DNA of 64,000 nt from Stackebrandtia nassauensis DSM 44728 (GCF_000024545.1 NC_013947.1:3410001-3474000), one strand, 5' to 3'. Shown: positions 1 to 9,339, numbered from the stretch's first letter. Notes: a model not told the origin generated them from the letters alone. Translations and numbers: made by a program.

Positions 1-7
1 CGCCGCT

Positions 8-583
8 ATGCCGACCGTCACCCCACCCCGCCTGACCCCCGCCGCCCGCCGCGTCCTCGACGTGGCCAGCACCCTGTTCTACGAACGCGGCATCAACACC
101 GTCGGCATGGACCTCATCGCCGCCACCGCCAAGGTCACCAAGAAAACCATCTACGACCGCTTCGGCTCCAAAGAAGCCCTGGTCACCGCGTACCTGTCCG
201 AACGCGACCACACCTGGCGCCGCCACCTCGACGCCCAACTGGCCGACATCCCAGGCCCCCGCGCCAAGATCCTCGCCTCCTTCGACGTCCTCGCCGCCTG
301 GATGGGCGACAACTACCGAGGCTGCGCCATGGTCAACGCCTACGCCGAACTGGCCGACCCCACCCACCCCGCCCGAGCCGTGTCCACCGACCAGAAGAAA
401 TGGCTCAAGAACCTGTTCACCGACCTGCTCACCCAAGCCGGAATCAACGACGAACACCTCGCCGTCCAACTGGTGATGCTGCACGAAGGCTCGGTCGTGG
501 CCGCCTACGTCGGCGGCATGACGACCGCGGTCGCCGCCGCCCGACAGGCGGCGGCGACCCTATTGGACACTCACGGTGAATAG
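8..583 (+). CDS. TetR/AcrR family transcriptional regulator
   Basis: A 191-residue TetR-type repressor. The N-terminal helix-turn-helix runs from about residue 12 to 60 and includes the typical stretch ATAKVTKKTIYDRFGSKEAL. The C-terminal ligand domain is all-helical and not family-specific, so the ligand is unknown. The frame is open to the left edge and only seven bases precede the ATG, so the true start could lie outside the window. Its last 13 bases overlap the 3' end of the convergent PspC gene. The target may be the gene to the left, which is not visible. Confidence 0.85.
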   Translation: MPTVTPPRLTPAARRVLDVASTLFYERGINTVGMDLIAATAKVTKKTIYDRFGSKEALVTAYLSERDHTWRRHLDAQLADIPGPRAKILASFDVLAAWMGDNYRGCAMVNAYAELADPTHPARAVSTDQKKWLKNLFTDLLTQAGINDEHLAVQLVMLHEGSVVAAYVGGMTTAVAAARQAAATLLDTHGE

Positions 584-777
584 GCGTAGGTGACGTTCTT
601 CTCCTGCGGAATCAAGATCCACAGCGCGATGTACAGCAGGAACTGCGGCCCCGGCAACAGACACGACAGCACGAACAACACCCGCATCGTGGTGTTGCTG
701 GTCCCGAAACGCTGCGCCAGCGCCGCGCACACCCCCGCGATCATCCGTCCCTGGCGTGGTCGCGTCAACTTGCTCAT
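571..777 (-). CDS. PspC domain small membrane protein
   Basis: A 68-residue protein made almost entirely of a PspC domain (phage-shock-protein C type). It has the usual N-terminal core RQGRMIAGVCAALAQRFG, then a hydrophobic segment at about residues 33-57. Such proteins sit in the cytoplasmic membrane and are linked to envelope stress; the exact role here is unknown. The ATG at 777 was chosen because the domain begins right after it. A longer open frame upstream has no PspC similarity. The gene converges with the TetR gene and overlaps it by 13 bp. Confidence 0.8.
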   Translation of the reverse strand: MSKLTRPRQGRMIAGVCAALAQRFGTSNTTMRVLFVLSCLLPGPQFLLYIALWILIPQEKNVTYAYSP

Positions 778-796
778 GGCCCCATTTCCCCTTTCA

Positions 797-813
797 CCGG
801 TCGCGGTGACCGG
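797..813. promoter_or_regulatory. Inverted repeat upstream of the PspC gene
   Basis: CCGGTC and GACCGG arms (797-802 and 808-813) lie about 20-35 bp upstream of the PspC start. They may be an operator or chance in GC-rich DNA. The rest of 778-919 shows no other clear signal except the -10 box of the AraC gene. Confidence 0.25.
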
Positions 814-906
814 ATCGCTGATACCCATGGTGAACCCGTTACCCGGCCGTGACATCAGGGACGCGACCCTGAGATTCCCCTGACCTCCCACATGACCAAA
901 GCGTCG

Positions 907-912
907 TAGGCT
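907..912 (+). promoter_or_regulatory. -10 box of a probably leaderless AraC gene
   Basis: TAGGCT lies seven bases before the ATG at 920 and there is no Shine-Dalgarno sequence. This places the transcription start at or next to the start codon. Confidence 0.45.
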
Positions 913-919
913 CAACCCC

Positions 920-1810
920 ATGGTGTTCGACTCGGCCGTCCTCGACCTCCAGCCGTATACCGGATTCGACATGGACCGATTCGTGCGCCGCACCCACTGC
1001 AGCTGGCACGACAACGGCTGGCAGTCGCTACTGGTGCAGCGCTTCGACCACGCGACAGTCGCCGAGGACATGCGACTGCCCGGCACGTCCGACATTCACC
1101 TGGTGCTGCCCCTCGCGGGCCGGGCACAGATCCACACCACCACCGGCGGGCGCGCCCGCCGCCACACCTGGGCACCCGGACGACTGGAACTGCTCATCCC
1201 CGGCCAGCCCCTCGTCCGCGCCTACCAATCGGACTCGCCGATGCGAAGCGTCCAGGTCCACATCCCGCGCACCACCGTCGAGACGACCGCCGACCAGTTG
1301 GGCGGCCGCGACGTCGACTACGAAGCCATGGCCGCGTCACTGGCCACCGGCGACGCACTCGTGGAAGAACTGCTGCGGCAACTGGCTGATAGCACCGAAA
1401 CCAGCGACCTGTACGCCGAAACCAGCGCCGCGTTCCTGGCCACACACCTGCTGACCCGCCACCAGCGCGGCCACACCCCCGACGGCGCGCCGCGCGACGA
1501 CACCCGCGTGCGCGCGGCCATCACGATGATGCGCGACCAACTGGCCCAACCGATCACGCTGGCCGACCTGGCCGCCCACGTACACCTCAGCGTCTTCCAC
1601 TTCGTCACGGTGTTCAAACAGGCCACCGGCCACCCGCCGCACCGCTACCTCGCCCGGCTGCGCATCGCCGAAGCCAAACGACTGTTGCGCGGCACCAACC
1701 TGACCATCGCCGCGATCGCCACACGCTGCGGCTTCGCAAGCCCCGGCGCCCTGTCGACCGCGTTCACGCGCCACACCGGGACACGACCCTCCGCGTACCG
1801 CGAAACCTGA
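920..1810 (+). CDS. AraC family transcriptional regulator
   Basis: A 296-residue regulator. The N-terminal half (about 1-190) is a cupin-like ligand or dimerisation domain of the AraC_binding_2 type. The C-terminal 100 residues hold two helix-turn-helix motifs. The first is seen at LADLAAHVHLSVFHFVTVFK and the second at IAAIATRCGFASPGALSTAF, ending with the family signature TGTRPSAYR. No ligand can be inferred. The gene is preceded by a TANNNT box and has no ribosome-binding site, suggesting a leaderless message. It converges with the membrane protein gene at 1819. Confidence 0.9.
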   Translation: MVFDSAVLDLQPYTGFDMDRFVRRTHCSWHDNGWQSLLVQRFDHATVAEDMRLPGTSDIHLVLPLAGRAQIHTTTGGRARRHTWAPGRLELLIPGQPLVRAYQSDSPMRSVQVHIPRTTVETTADQLGGRDVDYEAMAASLATGDALVEELLRQLADSTETSDLYAETSAAFLATHLLTRHQRGHTPDGAPRDDTRVRAAITMMRDQLAQPITLADLAAHVHLSVFHFVTVFKQATGHPPHRYLARLRIAEAKRLLRGTNLTIAAIATRCGFASPGALSTAFTRHTGTRPSAYRET

Positions 1811-1818
1811 CACGCGGT

Positions 1819-2457
1819 TCAGGCGTAGGTGAGCATCTGCCGCATGAAAGCCTTCGGGTCGTCAACGTAGAAGGCCACCTTGTCGATCGTCTCGACGCCG
1901 TGCGGCAACCGCAACCGCAACGGCTCCTCCAACTCGACTTCGATGTTGGTCTCCTTCTGCATCCGCAGACTGAACGTCCGGCGACCATCGTCGACAGTAA
2001 CCTTCGCGGTCTTGTCCTGAATGGTCACCGTGCGCTGCTCAACAGCGTGCACGACCTCCCACGGCAGATCAAGATCAACCTCCGTACTGTCCCGCACCCG
2101 AAGCCCCTTCGGCCCGATGGCATGCGGGCGAGTCAACATCCCGCACAACATCCCGAACATGTACACCACACCCCAAACCCCCAAGATCAGCAACGGAATC
2201 CGCACGAACACCCACTGCCGCACGATGATGTCGACCACCACCAACTCCACCAGCGAAATCACCACGAACACGATCATCACCATCAGCACATTGCGGTGAT
2301 ACCCGAACCCGACCGCCCCGGAAGGCACCCGAGGGCGACGAAACACCAACCGATACATGCTCTGATAACCGCGCGCCTCGATCTTGACCATGCGCCACAA
2401 CAGATTCGCCACCCGGCCCCACGTGCCGCGCGCCTGACTCGTCACAGTGTCGCTCAT
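1819..2457 (-). CDS. Membrane protein of unknown function, PH-like C-terminal region
   Basis: A 212-residue protein with a basic N-terminal segment and two membrane helices at about residues 57-77 and 86-108. A soluble C-terminal domain follows, rich in beta-strand pattern (ESTV-type alternation, KVTVDDGRRTFSLRM) and resembling small bacterial PH-like domains. I do not recognise a named family. It is the second gene of a pair: its ATG overlaps the stop of the MarR gene by 4 bp (ATGA), so it is cotranscribed with and probably regulated by that repressor. Confidence 0.7.
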   Translation of the reverse strand: MSDTVTSQARGTWGRVANLLWRMVKIEARGYQSMYRLVFRRPRVPSGAVGFGYHRNVLMVMIVFVVISLVELVVVDIIVRQWVFVRIPLLILGVWGVVYMFGMLCGMLTRPHAIGPKGLRVRDSTEVDLDLPWEVVHAVEQRTVTIQDKTAKVTVDDGRRTFSLRMQKETNIEVELEEPLRLRLPHGVETIDKVAFYVDDPKAFMRQMLTYA

Positions 2458-2918
2458 GCCTCCCCCTTCGACTCGCGCATCGGACGAGTGAGGTCCTCCA
2501 TGCGCTCGGCCACCTGACCCAACGCGTCATGAAGACGGCGACGCTCATCCCCGTCGAGATCCTCCACAAGCGCGGTCGCGAACAGCTCCCGATCACGAGC
2601 CATGGCCCGCATCGTGTCAGCGCCGCGCTCGGTCAACGCCACCAAGATCGCGCGCCGGTCCTCGGGGTGACGGCGCCGCTCGACGAAACCATGCTTCTCC
2701 AAAGCGTCGACCAGACCCGTCACGTTGGCCGGGGTGACATTGAGCGCCGCCGCCAAAGCCTGCTGCGTTTGGGGCTGGCGCTCCCGCAGCACCCACAGCA
2801 AGTGCACGCGCGCCGGATTGAGTCCGGTGCCCGAGAAGGTGGCGGCCATGTCCTGCTGGATCACCACGGCGATGTGCAGCAGCCGGTCGAGGATGCCGGT
2901 GTCCACGGAATCGTTCAT
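2454..2918 (-). CDS. MarR family transcriptional regulator
   Basis: A 154-residue winged-helix repressor. The recognition region is about residues 50-95: TQQALAAALNVTPANVTGLVDALEKHG, followed by the wing ERRRHPEDRRAILVALTERG. It is the first gene of a two-gene operon with the membrane protein at 1819. A perfect 11-bp inverted repeat overlaps its start codon, which points to tight autorepression. The -10 box TATAGT ends six bases before the ATG, so the mRNA probably lacks a 5' leader. The inducer is unknown. Confidence 0.9.
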   Translation of the reverse strand: MNDSVDTGILDRLLHIAVVIQQDMAATFSGTGLNPARVHLLWVLRERQPQTQQALAAALNVTPANVTGLVDALEKHGFVERRRHPEDRRAILVALTERGADTMRAMARDRELFATALVEDLDGDERRRLHDALGQVAERMEDLTRPMRESKGEA

Positions 2919-2947
2919 TAACCCACTATATAATTAAGTGGGTTAAT
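2917..2947 (-). promoter_or_regulatory. MarR operator and -10 box covering the start codon
   Basis: A perfect inverted repeat ATTAACCCACT / AGTGGGTTAAT (2917-2927 and 2937-2947) is separated by nine AT-rich bases. On the minus strand the -10 hexamer TATAGT (2925-2930) lies inside it. The left arm reaches into the ATG of the MarR gene, so bound repressor would block RNA polymerase directly. The wider stretch 2919-3112 shows nothing else. Confidence 0.7.
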
Positions 2948-3112
2948 TACCTTGCGATGGGCCATGTGATCCCGAACAAAGCAGGGCCGAACTCCCCCAC
3001 CCACCGCCACAAAGACCCGCCCACGACCACCCTGACCGGCCCTGGCACCCACACGCGGGCACGCACACAATGACCACGAACCACCCGTCGCGACCACGTG
3101 AAGGGAGACCCG

Positions 3113-3967
3113 ATGACACATTGGCACCCCGCCAAAGTCAACGCGGTCGCCGCCATCACCCGCGACGGCCACGTCCTCGAAATCCGACCGGTCGCACCCG
3201 ACGACGCATCCCTGCGCAAACTCTCCAAGGACTACTCAGCCCTGGTGGCGCTGGACCACGAGCGCATCATCGCGGTCGCGTTCTACGAACACCGCGGCCA
3301 CGAACGCCAACACGGTGTCGCGGAGGTATTCGTCGACCCCAGACACCACGGACGCGGCATCGCGACACTGCTGCTGGAACACCTCGACGCCGTCAACCCC
3401 ACCAGCGAACCGCGAACCGCAGACGGAAACCAAATCGCTCACCTGCTGACGACATACGGCATCCCCACAGCCGCCCGGCACACCGAGCCGCGCATCGTCG
3501 TGCGACCACTCGCCGTCGAAACGGTCACGCTGGCCGCCGCCATCGAACGCGACACCACCGGCCAAGCGGTACTCAGACTCGAACCAACCGACGCCAACGC
3601 CACCCTGACCAACGACAGAACCTACCGACCAGCCACCGACCCCGACATCGCCACCATGTGGCGATCACTACGCACCGCCCCACTACTGCGAAGCCACGCC
3701 ATCGACACCGGCGCACTGGAAGACCTCACGCAGCGACTGGCCCAACTGGCCCGCGACCATCCCGAAGTCACCGAACTGACCCTCAACCCCATACTTGCCG
3801 GAACCGAACGACTCGTGGTCATCGACGCGAAACTACGACTCGCGACCACCCCCGACACCAGCCACCAGCCGTTACCGCGACTCCCGCTCCAACACACTCC
3901 TGGTCTGACGCGCGATCTCAAGATCCTCCCGAGCCGCCACCACCAACGCCGCCACCCGACTCCCTGA
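3113..3967 (+). CDS. Compact GNAT / ATP-grasp-like fusion protein
   Basis: A 284-residue protein. Residues 1-90 form a short GNAT acetyltransferase core: a VLEIRPVAPDDASLRK start and acetyl-CoA loop DPRHHGRGIATLLLEHL. Residues about 105-240 match, in shortened form, the ATP-grasp part of ADP-forming acyl-CoA synthetases: LLTTYGIP at the start, WRSLRTAPLL, and EVTELTLNPILAGTERLVVIDAKLRLA at the end. The known full-length fusions are near 900 residues, with CoA-binding and ligase domains; here those are absent and the ATP-grasp core is trimmed. The ATG at 3113 follows the ribosome-binding site AAGGGAGA. The last ~32 residues overlap acetate kinase on the other strand and look like antisense translation. 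A role in acetylation control of acetate metabolism is inference. Confidence 0.65.
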   Translation: MTHWHPAKVNAVAAITRDGHVLEIRPVAPDDASLRKLSKDYSALVALDHERIIAVAFYEHRGHERQHGVAEVFVDPRHHGRGIATLLLEHLDAVNPTSEPRTADGNQIAHLLTTYGIPTAARHTEPRIVVRPLAVETVTLAAAIERDTTGQAVLRLEPTDANATLTNDRTYRPATDPDIATMWRSLRTAPLLRSHAIDTGALEDLTQRLAQLARDHPEVTELTLNPILAGTERLVVIDAKLRLATTPDTSHQPLPRLPLQHTPGLTRDLKILPSRHHQRRHPTP

Positions 3968-4978
3968 CGCACTGATCACGCGGTCAGCCTCGGCGGCGGC
4001 ATTGCGGTCCTCATCGACGACCACCCCCACAAAACCCAAACCCGCCATAGCGGCCGCGCGAAGCCGGGGCTGGTTCTCCCCCACACCGCCGGTGAACACC
4101 AACACGTCCAGACCATTCATCGCCGCGGCCATCGACGCGATCCCAGCCCGCAACCGATGCACATACACCTCCAGGGCCAAGCGCGCGTTCACGTCACCGG
4201 AATCAGCCTCGGCGTACACCCGGCGGATATCACCCGAGACATCCGACAACCCCGCCAGCCCCGACTCATGCTCCAACACCCGATTGGTCTCGGCAATCGA
4301 CAGACCTTCATGGTCCATGAGCCACAACAACAACCCCGGATCCACACTGCCCGACCTGGTCGCCATCACCACCCCCTCCAACGGCGTGAACCCCATCGTG
4401 GTGTCCACCGAACGACCCCCATCCACCGCCGCCAGCGAAGCCCCCGCACCCAGATGACACGTCACGATCCGCGACTCCCCCACCAGCCTCCCCAACAACT
4501 CTGCGGCACGACGAGCCGCATAACCATGCGACAAACCGTGGAAACCGTAGCGACGCAACCGCCACCGATCCCGCCACCGCCTCGGCAACGCGTACTCGGC
4601 CGCCGCCGGTGGCAGCGTCGCGTGGAAGGTGGTGTCGAAACACGCCACGGCCGCGACCCGGGGCAACAAAGCGGCCATGGTGTCGATCCCCGACAGCGCC
4701 CGGGGTTGATGCAGCGGCGCCAGGTCGCTGATCGCCGCGAGCCGTTCCCGCACCGAAGCCGACAACCGCACCGCCTCACCGAAATCCGGGCCACCGTGAA
4801 CCACCCGATGCCCCACCGCGTCGACACCACCACAACCGTCGAGGAACTCCTCGATCGCGCCACGGTCCGCGCCACGGTCGGACTCGGCGACGTCAACCGA
4901 CGACACCAACTCGTCGTCATGCCCCAACAGGCGCAGCTTCAGACTCGACGAACCCGCGTTGACCACCAGAACCCGCAC
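3872..4978 (-). CDS. ackA: Acetate kinase
   Basis: Converts acetyl phosphate plus ADP to acetate plus ATP in the cytoplasm. The ASKHA-fold signatures are present: NAGSSSLK at the N-terminus, GHRVVHGG, FHGLSH, then HLGAGASLAAVDGGRSVDTTMG and TGGVGENQPRLR. At 368 residues it is shorter than the ~400 of most acetate kinases, as in other phosphoketolase-linked copies. The GTG at 4978 was chosen since the conserved RVLVVNAGSSS begins there and GGGG lies seven bases upstream; an ATG at 4999 is an alternative. It follows xfp directly, so the two are one operon making ATP from xylulose- or fructose-phosphate cleavage. Its 3' end overlaps the convergent GNAT fusion by 96 bp. Confidence 0.92.
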   Translation of the reverse strand: MRVLVVNAGSSSLKLRLLGHDDELVSSVDVAESDRGADRGAIEEFLDGCGGVDAVGHRVVHGGPDFGEAVRLSASVRERLAAISDLAPLHQPRALSGIDTMAALLPRVAAVACFDTTFHATLPPAAAEYALPRRWRDRWRLRRYGFHGLSHGYAARRAAELLGRLVGESRIVTCHLGAGASLAAVDGGRSVDTTMGFTPLEGVVMATRSGSVDPGLLLWLMDHEGLSIAETNRVLEHESGLAGLSDVSGDIRRVYAEADSGDVNARLALEVYVHRLRAGIASMAAAMNGLDVLVFTGGVGENQPRLRAAAMAGLGFVGVVVDEDRNAAAEADRVISASGSRVAALVVAAREDLEIARQTRSVLERESR

Positions 4979-4982
4979 ACGA

Positions 4983-7379
4983 TCACCCCGTCCGCCCATC
5001 AGACCATTCCCAGTCACGCACCTCCGGCAGATCCTCACCGTGCTGCCGCACCCAGTAGCGGTGCCGGGTCCGGTTGTCCTGCATCGACTGCCGCACCCCG
5101 GCGGCACGACGACCCAACCCCGGCACCCGGTCGATGACGTCGGTGACCAGCTGGAACCGGTCCATGTCGTTGAGCACCAGCATGTCGAACGGCGTCGTGG
5201 TCGTCCCCTCCTCCTTGTACCCGCGCACGTGGAGGTTGTCGTGGCCGTTGCGGCGGTACGTCAAACGGTGGATCAGCCACGGGTACCCGTGATACGCGAA
5301 GATCACCGGCCGATCAGCGGTGAACAACGTGTCGTACTCCCGATCGGTCATGCCGTGCGGGTGCTCCGTCGCCGACTGCAACCGCATCAAGTCCACGACG
5401 TTGACGACCCGCACCCGCAGAGACGGAAGATGTCGCCGCAGCAGGGACGCCGCGGCCAGCACCTCCAGTGTGGGCGCGTCACCGGCGCAACCCAACACGA
5501 CGTCGGGTTCCTCACCCTCGGCCTCGGTACCGGCCCAGTCCCAGATCCCAGCACCCCGGGCACAGTGCAGCACCGCCTCGTCGACGCTGAGCCAGTTGGG
5601 GCTGTCGTTCTTACCCGCCACGATCACGTTGACATAGTTCTTGCTGCGCAACACGTGATCCCCGACCGACAGCAGCGTGTTGGTGTCCGGCGGCAGATAC
5701 ACCCGGATGATGTCGGCTTTCTTGTTGACCACATGGTCGATGAAACCCGGATCCTGATGCGAGAAACCATTGTGGTCCTGACGCCACACGTGCGAGGTCA
5801 GCAGATAGTTCAACGACGCCACCGGCCGCCGCCACGGCAGGCCCCGCGACACCTTCAGCCACTTCGCGTGCTGGTTGAACATCGAATCCACGATGTGGAC
5901 GAAAGCCTCATAACACGACAGCAGACCGTGCCGCCCCGTCAGCAGATAGCCCTCCAGCCAGCCCTGACACACGTGCTCCGACAACACCTCCACCACCCGC
6001 CCGTGCGCGGACAGGTTCTCGTCGGTGTCCACGATCGGAGACTGCCAGGCCTTGCCCGTCACCTCGTACACCGCGTCCAGCCGGTTCGAAGCGGTCTCGT
6101 CGGGCCCGAACAGCCGGAAGTTCGCCGTATCGGCGTTGTCGCGCAGCACATCCCGCAGGAAACGGCCCAACACCCGGGTGGGTTCGGACGAGGTGACGCC
6201 GGGCTGGTCCACCGCGACCGCGTAGTCGCGGAAGTCGGGAAGCTCCAGGTCGCGCAGCAGCAGCCCGCCGTTGGCGTGCGGATTGGCGCCCATGCGTCGC
6301 TGCCCGTCGGGGACCAGCTCCCCCAGCCGCGCGACCGGGGCACCGTCGCCGTCGAACAACTCGCCCGGCCGGTACGACCGCAGCCACTCCTCCAGCTGCC
6401 GCAGGTGATCCGGGTTGTCGCGCACCCCGGACAGCGGCACCTGATGCGACCGCCAGGTCCCCTCCACCGGCACCCCGTCGACGCTGCCGGGACCGGTCCA
6501 GCCCTTGGGGGTTCGCAACACCACCATCGGCCACCGCGGCCGTCGGCTCGGCCCGCCGTCGCGGGCCTGGCGTTGGATGGCCCGGATATCGGCGATCGCG
6601 GCGTCGACGACCTCGGCCATGGCCTGATGCATCGCCTCCGGATCGTGACCCTCCACATAGTATGGTTTGTGGCCGTATCCGCGCAGCAGCGCGTCCAGTT
6701 CGTCGCGGGGGATCCGGGCCAGCACCGTCGGGTTGGCGATCTTGTAGCCATTGAGGTGCAGAATCGGCAACACCGCCCCGTCACCGACCGGGTCGCAGAA
6801 CTTGTTGGCGTGCCAGCTCGTCGCCAGCGGGCCGGTCTCGGCCTCGCCGTCACCCACCACACACGCCACGATCAGATCGGGATTGTCGAACGCGGCACCG
6901 TAGGCGTGCGCCAGCGAGTAACCCAGCTCCCCGCCTTCGTGAATGGACCCCGGGACCTCGGGGGCCACATGGCTGGGGACGCCGCCGGGAAACGAGAACT
7001 GCCGAAACAACGTCCGCATCCCCTTGCCGTCCCGGGCCACCGCCGGATACGCCTGGCTGTAGCTGCCCTCCAGCCAGCTGTTGGCCAGCAGCGCCGGGCC
7101 ACCGTGGCCCGGCCCGGTCACGAACATCATGTCGAGGTCGAGGGCCTTGATCGCCCGGTTCAGGTGCGCGTAACAGAAGTTCAGCCCCGGTGTGGTCCCC
7201 CAATGCCCCAGCAACCGCGGCTTGATGTGCTCCGGCCGCAGCGGCTCGGTCAGCAACGGGTTGTCCAGCAGATAGATCTGCCCGACCGACAGGTAATTGG
7301 CCGCCCGCCAGTACGCGTCGACGGCGGCCAGTTCGTCGTCGGTCAGCGCGGGTTGTTCCAGTTGCTCCAGTTTCGACAT
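4983..7379 (-). CDS. xfp: Phosphoketolase (xylulose-5-phosphate / fructose-6-phosphate)
   Basis: A 798-residue thiamine-diphosphate enzyme that cleaves xylulose 5-phosphate (and often fructose 6-phosphate) with phosphate to acetyl phosphate and a triose or tetrose phosphate. The ThDP-binding motif [10 protein letters not shown] and following [11 protein letters not shown] are clear, as are the N-terminal [21 protein letters not shown] and the C-terminal [14 protein letters not shown]. Length equals the family norm. ATG 7379 was chosen because GGAG lies six bases before it; a GTG four codons upstream coincides with that site. With ackA it forms a two-gene phosphoketolase bypass, which could use xylulose 5-phosphate from the xylA-xylB genes elsewhere in the window. 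Confidence 0.95.
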   Translation of the reverse strand: MSKLEQLEQPALTDDELAAVDAYWRAANYLSVGQIYLLDNPLLTEPLRPEHIKPRLLGHWGTTPGLNFCYAHLNRAIKALDLDMMFVTGPGHGGPALLANSWLEGSYSQAYPAVARDGKGMRTLFRQFSFPGGVPSHVAPEVPGSIHEGGELGYSLAHAYGAAFDNPDLIVACVVGDGEAETGPLATSWHANKFCDPVGDGAVLPILHLNGYKIANPTVLARIPRDELDALLRGYGHKPYYVEGHDPEAMHQAMAEVVDAAIADIRAIQRQARDGGPSRRPRWPMVVLRTPKGWTGPGSVDGVPVEGTWRSHQVPLSGVRDNPDHLRQLEEWLRSYRPGELFDGDGAPVARLGELVPDGQRRMGANPHANGGLLLRDLELPDFRDYAVAVDQPGVTSSEPTRVLGRFLRDVLRDNADTANFRLFGPDETASNRLDAVYEVTGKAWQSPIVDTDENLSAHGRVVEVLSEHVCQGWLEGYLLTGRHGLLSCYEAFVHIVDSMFNQHAKWLKVSRGLPWRRPVASLNYLLTSHVWRQDHNGFSHQDPGFIDHVVNKKADIIRVYLPPDTNTLLSVGDHVLRSKNYVNVIVAGKNDSPNWLSVDEAVLHCARGAGIWDWAGTEAEGEEPDVVLGCAGDAPTLEVLAAASLLRRHLPSLRVRVVNVVDLMRLQSATEHPHGMTDREYDTLFTADRPVIFAYHGYPWLIHRLTYRRNGHDNLHVRGYKEEGTTTTPFDMLVLNDMDRFQLVTDVIDRVPGLGRRAAGVRQSMQDNRTRHRYWVRQHGEDLPEVRDWEWSDGRTG

Positions 7380-7690
7380 GCGAGGCTCCACTTTCGTTCG
7401 GCACTATTGCCACCGGTAAGAACCTTCATCTGTTTGTCACGCTCGTCGATAGAGCCGATCGGACCGGCCCCGACAAGGCTAAGGACTTACCCGGCCGTCT
7501 CGGCGGGAAAACTGCTTCCTGTCGGTTGCTGAGGGGTGGGTGTGGGTTTTCGAGGGCTATGTCTCGGTGTCGATATATCTTGAATTACTAGTGGGGTTTG
7601 GGGTGGTCGCGGGATTTTTCTCCGCTCCCCCGGCAACCCGTTCCACCCGGCAGGTCTCTAGGAACTGTCACCAACCCGATGGGAGAGCCC
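7380..7690. other. Intergenic region between xfp and the sigma factor gene
   Basis: About 310 bp of divergent upstream DNA with no credible gene. An AT-rich stretch holds CGATATATC (7571-7579) within a 21-bp element also found at 41,9 kb. A possible ECF-type promoter for the sigma gene is GGCAACC (7632-7638) followed after 15 bp by GTCTC (7654-7658); this is a weak call. No clear sigma-70 promoter for xfp was found. Confidence 0.4.
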
Positions 7691-8221
7691 ATGACTGACG
7701 ACCCCGTGAGCGAGTTCGACGCGTTCGCACGGGCGCGCACCCCGGCGCTGCTGCGAGCCGCGTACCTGCTCACCGGCGACCAGCATTCGGCCGAGGATCT
7801 GGTGCAGTCAGCGCTGGCCAGAACGATGCGGGCCTGGAAACGCCTGCAGCGCACCGAGAACGCCGACGCGTACACCCGCAAGACCATGTACCACCTGCAA
7901 GTGCGGTGGTGGCGGAGACGCACCAGGGAACGGCAGTACTACCAGCGCTGGGAGCAGCCCGGCACCGTGTCCGACTCCAGTGAGGACGTCGGGCGGCAGC
8001 TGGAACTCCAGGCCGCCCTGCGGCGCCTCACCGCCAAGCAACGCGCCGTACTGGTGCTGCGGTTCTTCGAGGACCTCAGCGTCGTCGAGACCGCCGAGGT
8101 ACTGCGCTGCACGACCGGCACCGTCAAGAGCCAGACCGCCAAAGCCCTGCTGCGGATCCGCGCCGAGTTGTCCCACGACCTCACCACGAACACCAGGAGC
8201 CAGGCATGCACGACCACCTGA
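7691..8221 (+). CDS. ECF sigma factor, SigE family
   Basis: A 176-residue extracytoplasmic-function sigma factor. Region 2 (about 10-75) has FARARTPALLRAAYLLTGDQHSAEDLVQSAL, and region 4 (about 110-165) has LTAKQRAVLVLRFFEDLSVVETAEVLRCTTGTVKS. This pattern, with QSAL and a VLRF motif, is that of the actinobacterial SigE-type group. ATG 7691 was chosen for GGGAGA five bases upstream. The gene overlaps the next one by 16 bp, so the downstream membrane protein is its likely partner or modulator. Confidence 0.9.
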   Translation: MTDDPVSEFDAFARARTPALLRAAYLLTGDQHSAEDLVQSALARTMRAWKRLQRTENADAYTRKTMYHLQVRWWRRRTRERQYYQRWEQPGTVSDSSEDVGRQLELQAALRRLTAKQRAVLVLRFFEDLSVVETAEVLRCTTGTVKSQTAKALLRIRAELSHDLTTNTRSQACTTT

Positions 8222-9300
8222 CAACCGACATGAAAGCTCTGGCCGATCGCGCCCGCACCGTCGATCTGACCGAACGCACCCACGCCACCGCGCGGCGGCT
8301 GCGCACCACCCGCATCGCCGTGGCCGGGGTCGCGGCCCTGGCGTTGGCCGTGGGCACCGGCGCGGTGTGGACGACCACGGCACTGCCGCAGGGCGGCAAC
8401 GGTGTCCCGCCCGCGGCCTCGACCGACCGTCTCACCACCAAACTGGACGGACGGTTCGTCTTCACCCGGGGATCCGAGGTCGTCACCTGGACCCCCGGCG
8501 GCGATCCCGAAGTGCTGGACGGCATCGAGGATCCGAACCCCGAGACGTTCCGGTTCAGCCCCGACGGCGTCCTGCTGAGCTACCTCGACCAGGACGGCCA
8601 GCTGCACGTCCACGATGTCGCCGACGACGCGGAGATCCGGGTGCCGGACCGCGACATCGTCGACGCCAGCGCCGATCCGCCGGTGTGGACCCCCGACTCG
8701 CAGCGCCTGTGGATCGACACCGGCCGCGAGGAGGACCGCTACGGCTTCTACGACGTCGACTCCGGCGAGTTCACTCCCTCGCAGGAACCCGCCGGACGCG
8801 ACACCGTGGTGGTGCGCTCCCCCGACGGCGACGGCGAGATGTTGATCAGCCTGCGCGAAGCCAGCGACGGCAACGAACTGGTGTCGGTCACGCCCGACGG
8901 CGACGAACAGGTGCTGGCCGAAAGCCCGGTGCAGGGCACCGGCGAGTACATCACCGACATCCTGTCCACCGATGTGGACGGTTCGCGCATGTGTCTGGAC
9001 ACCAGTACCGACCAGACGACCAACCCCGCCAAGCACCCGACCTGCCGGACCCTGCTGGCCTACGACGACAAGGCGGCCGCCAACGTCGCGCCGGTCGCGA
9101 CGCCGCTGCTCGGCTGGATCGACGGCGACGAATCCGCCGACGCGACGTCGGCCGCGCTCATCGCCGGCTCCGGTCAGCGGGTGCAGCAGTTCGACGACCG
9201 GGCCACCCTCGTCACCGGCGTCGACGAGGTCGTCGACGAAGCGCCGCTGCCGGACGAACTCACCGACGGCGACCCCGAACTCGTGGCCTACCAACCCTAG
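8206..9300 (+). CDS. Membrane-anchored beta-propeller-like protein, probable sigma-factor partner
   Basis: A 364-residue protein. Residues 1-34 are cytoplasmic and charged, a membrane helix spans about 36-56, and the rest is extracellular. The outer part resembles TolB/WD40-like propeller repeats, with recurring blocks such as FRFSPDGVLLSYLDQDGQLHVHDVADDAEIRV and PVWTPDSQRLWIDTG. The start overlaps the end of the ECF sigma gene and has an AGGAG site. By position it could control the sigma factor, but no zinc anti-sigma motif or other recognised anti-sigma domain is visible, so this is inference. Confidence 0.75.
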   Translation: MHDHLTTDMKALADRARTVDLTERTHATARRLRTTRIAVAGVAALALAVGTGAVWTTTALPQGGNGVPPAASTDRLTTKLDGRFVFTRGSEVVTWTPGGDPEVLDGIEDPNPETFRFSPDGVLLSYLDQDGQLHVHDVADDAEIRVPDRDIVDASADPPVWTPDSQRLWIDTGREEDRYGFYDVDSGEFTPSQEPAGRDTVVVRSPDGDGEMLISLREASDGNELVSVTPDGDEQVLAESPVQGTGEYITDILSTDVDGSRMCLDTSTDQTTNPAKHPTCRTLLAYDDKAAANVAPVATPLLGWIDGDESADATSAALIAGSGQRVQQFDDRATLVTGVDEVVDEAPLPDELTDGDPELVAYQP

Positions 9301-9339
9301 GCACTCCCCCACCGAGAACACGCACAACGAGGAGAACTC

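Noticed and set aside
3070-3975. Alternative 301-codon frame over the GNAT fusion
   Set aside because: Almost only R, P, T and H; the overlapping frame has clear GNAT and ATP-grasp motifs.
4959-7532. Long plus-strand open frame opposite phosphoketolase
   Set aside because: Rich in R, P, H and Q without domains; antisense of xfp.
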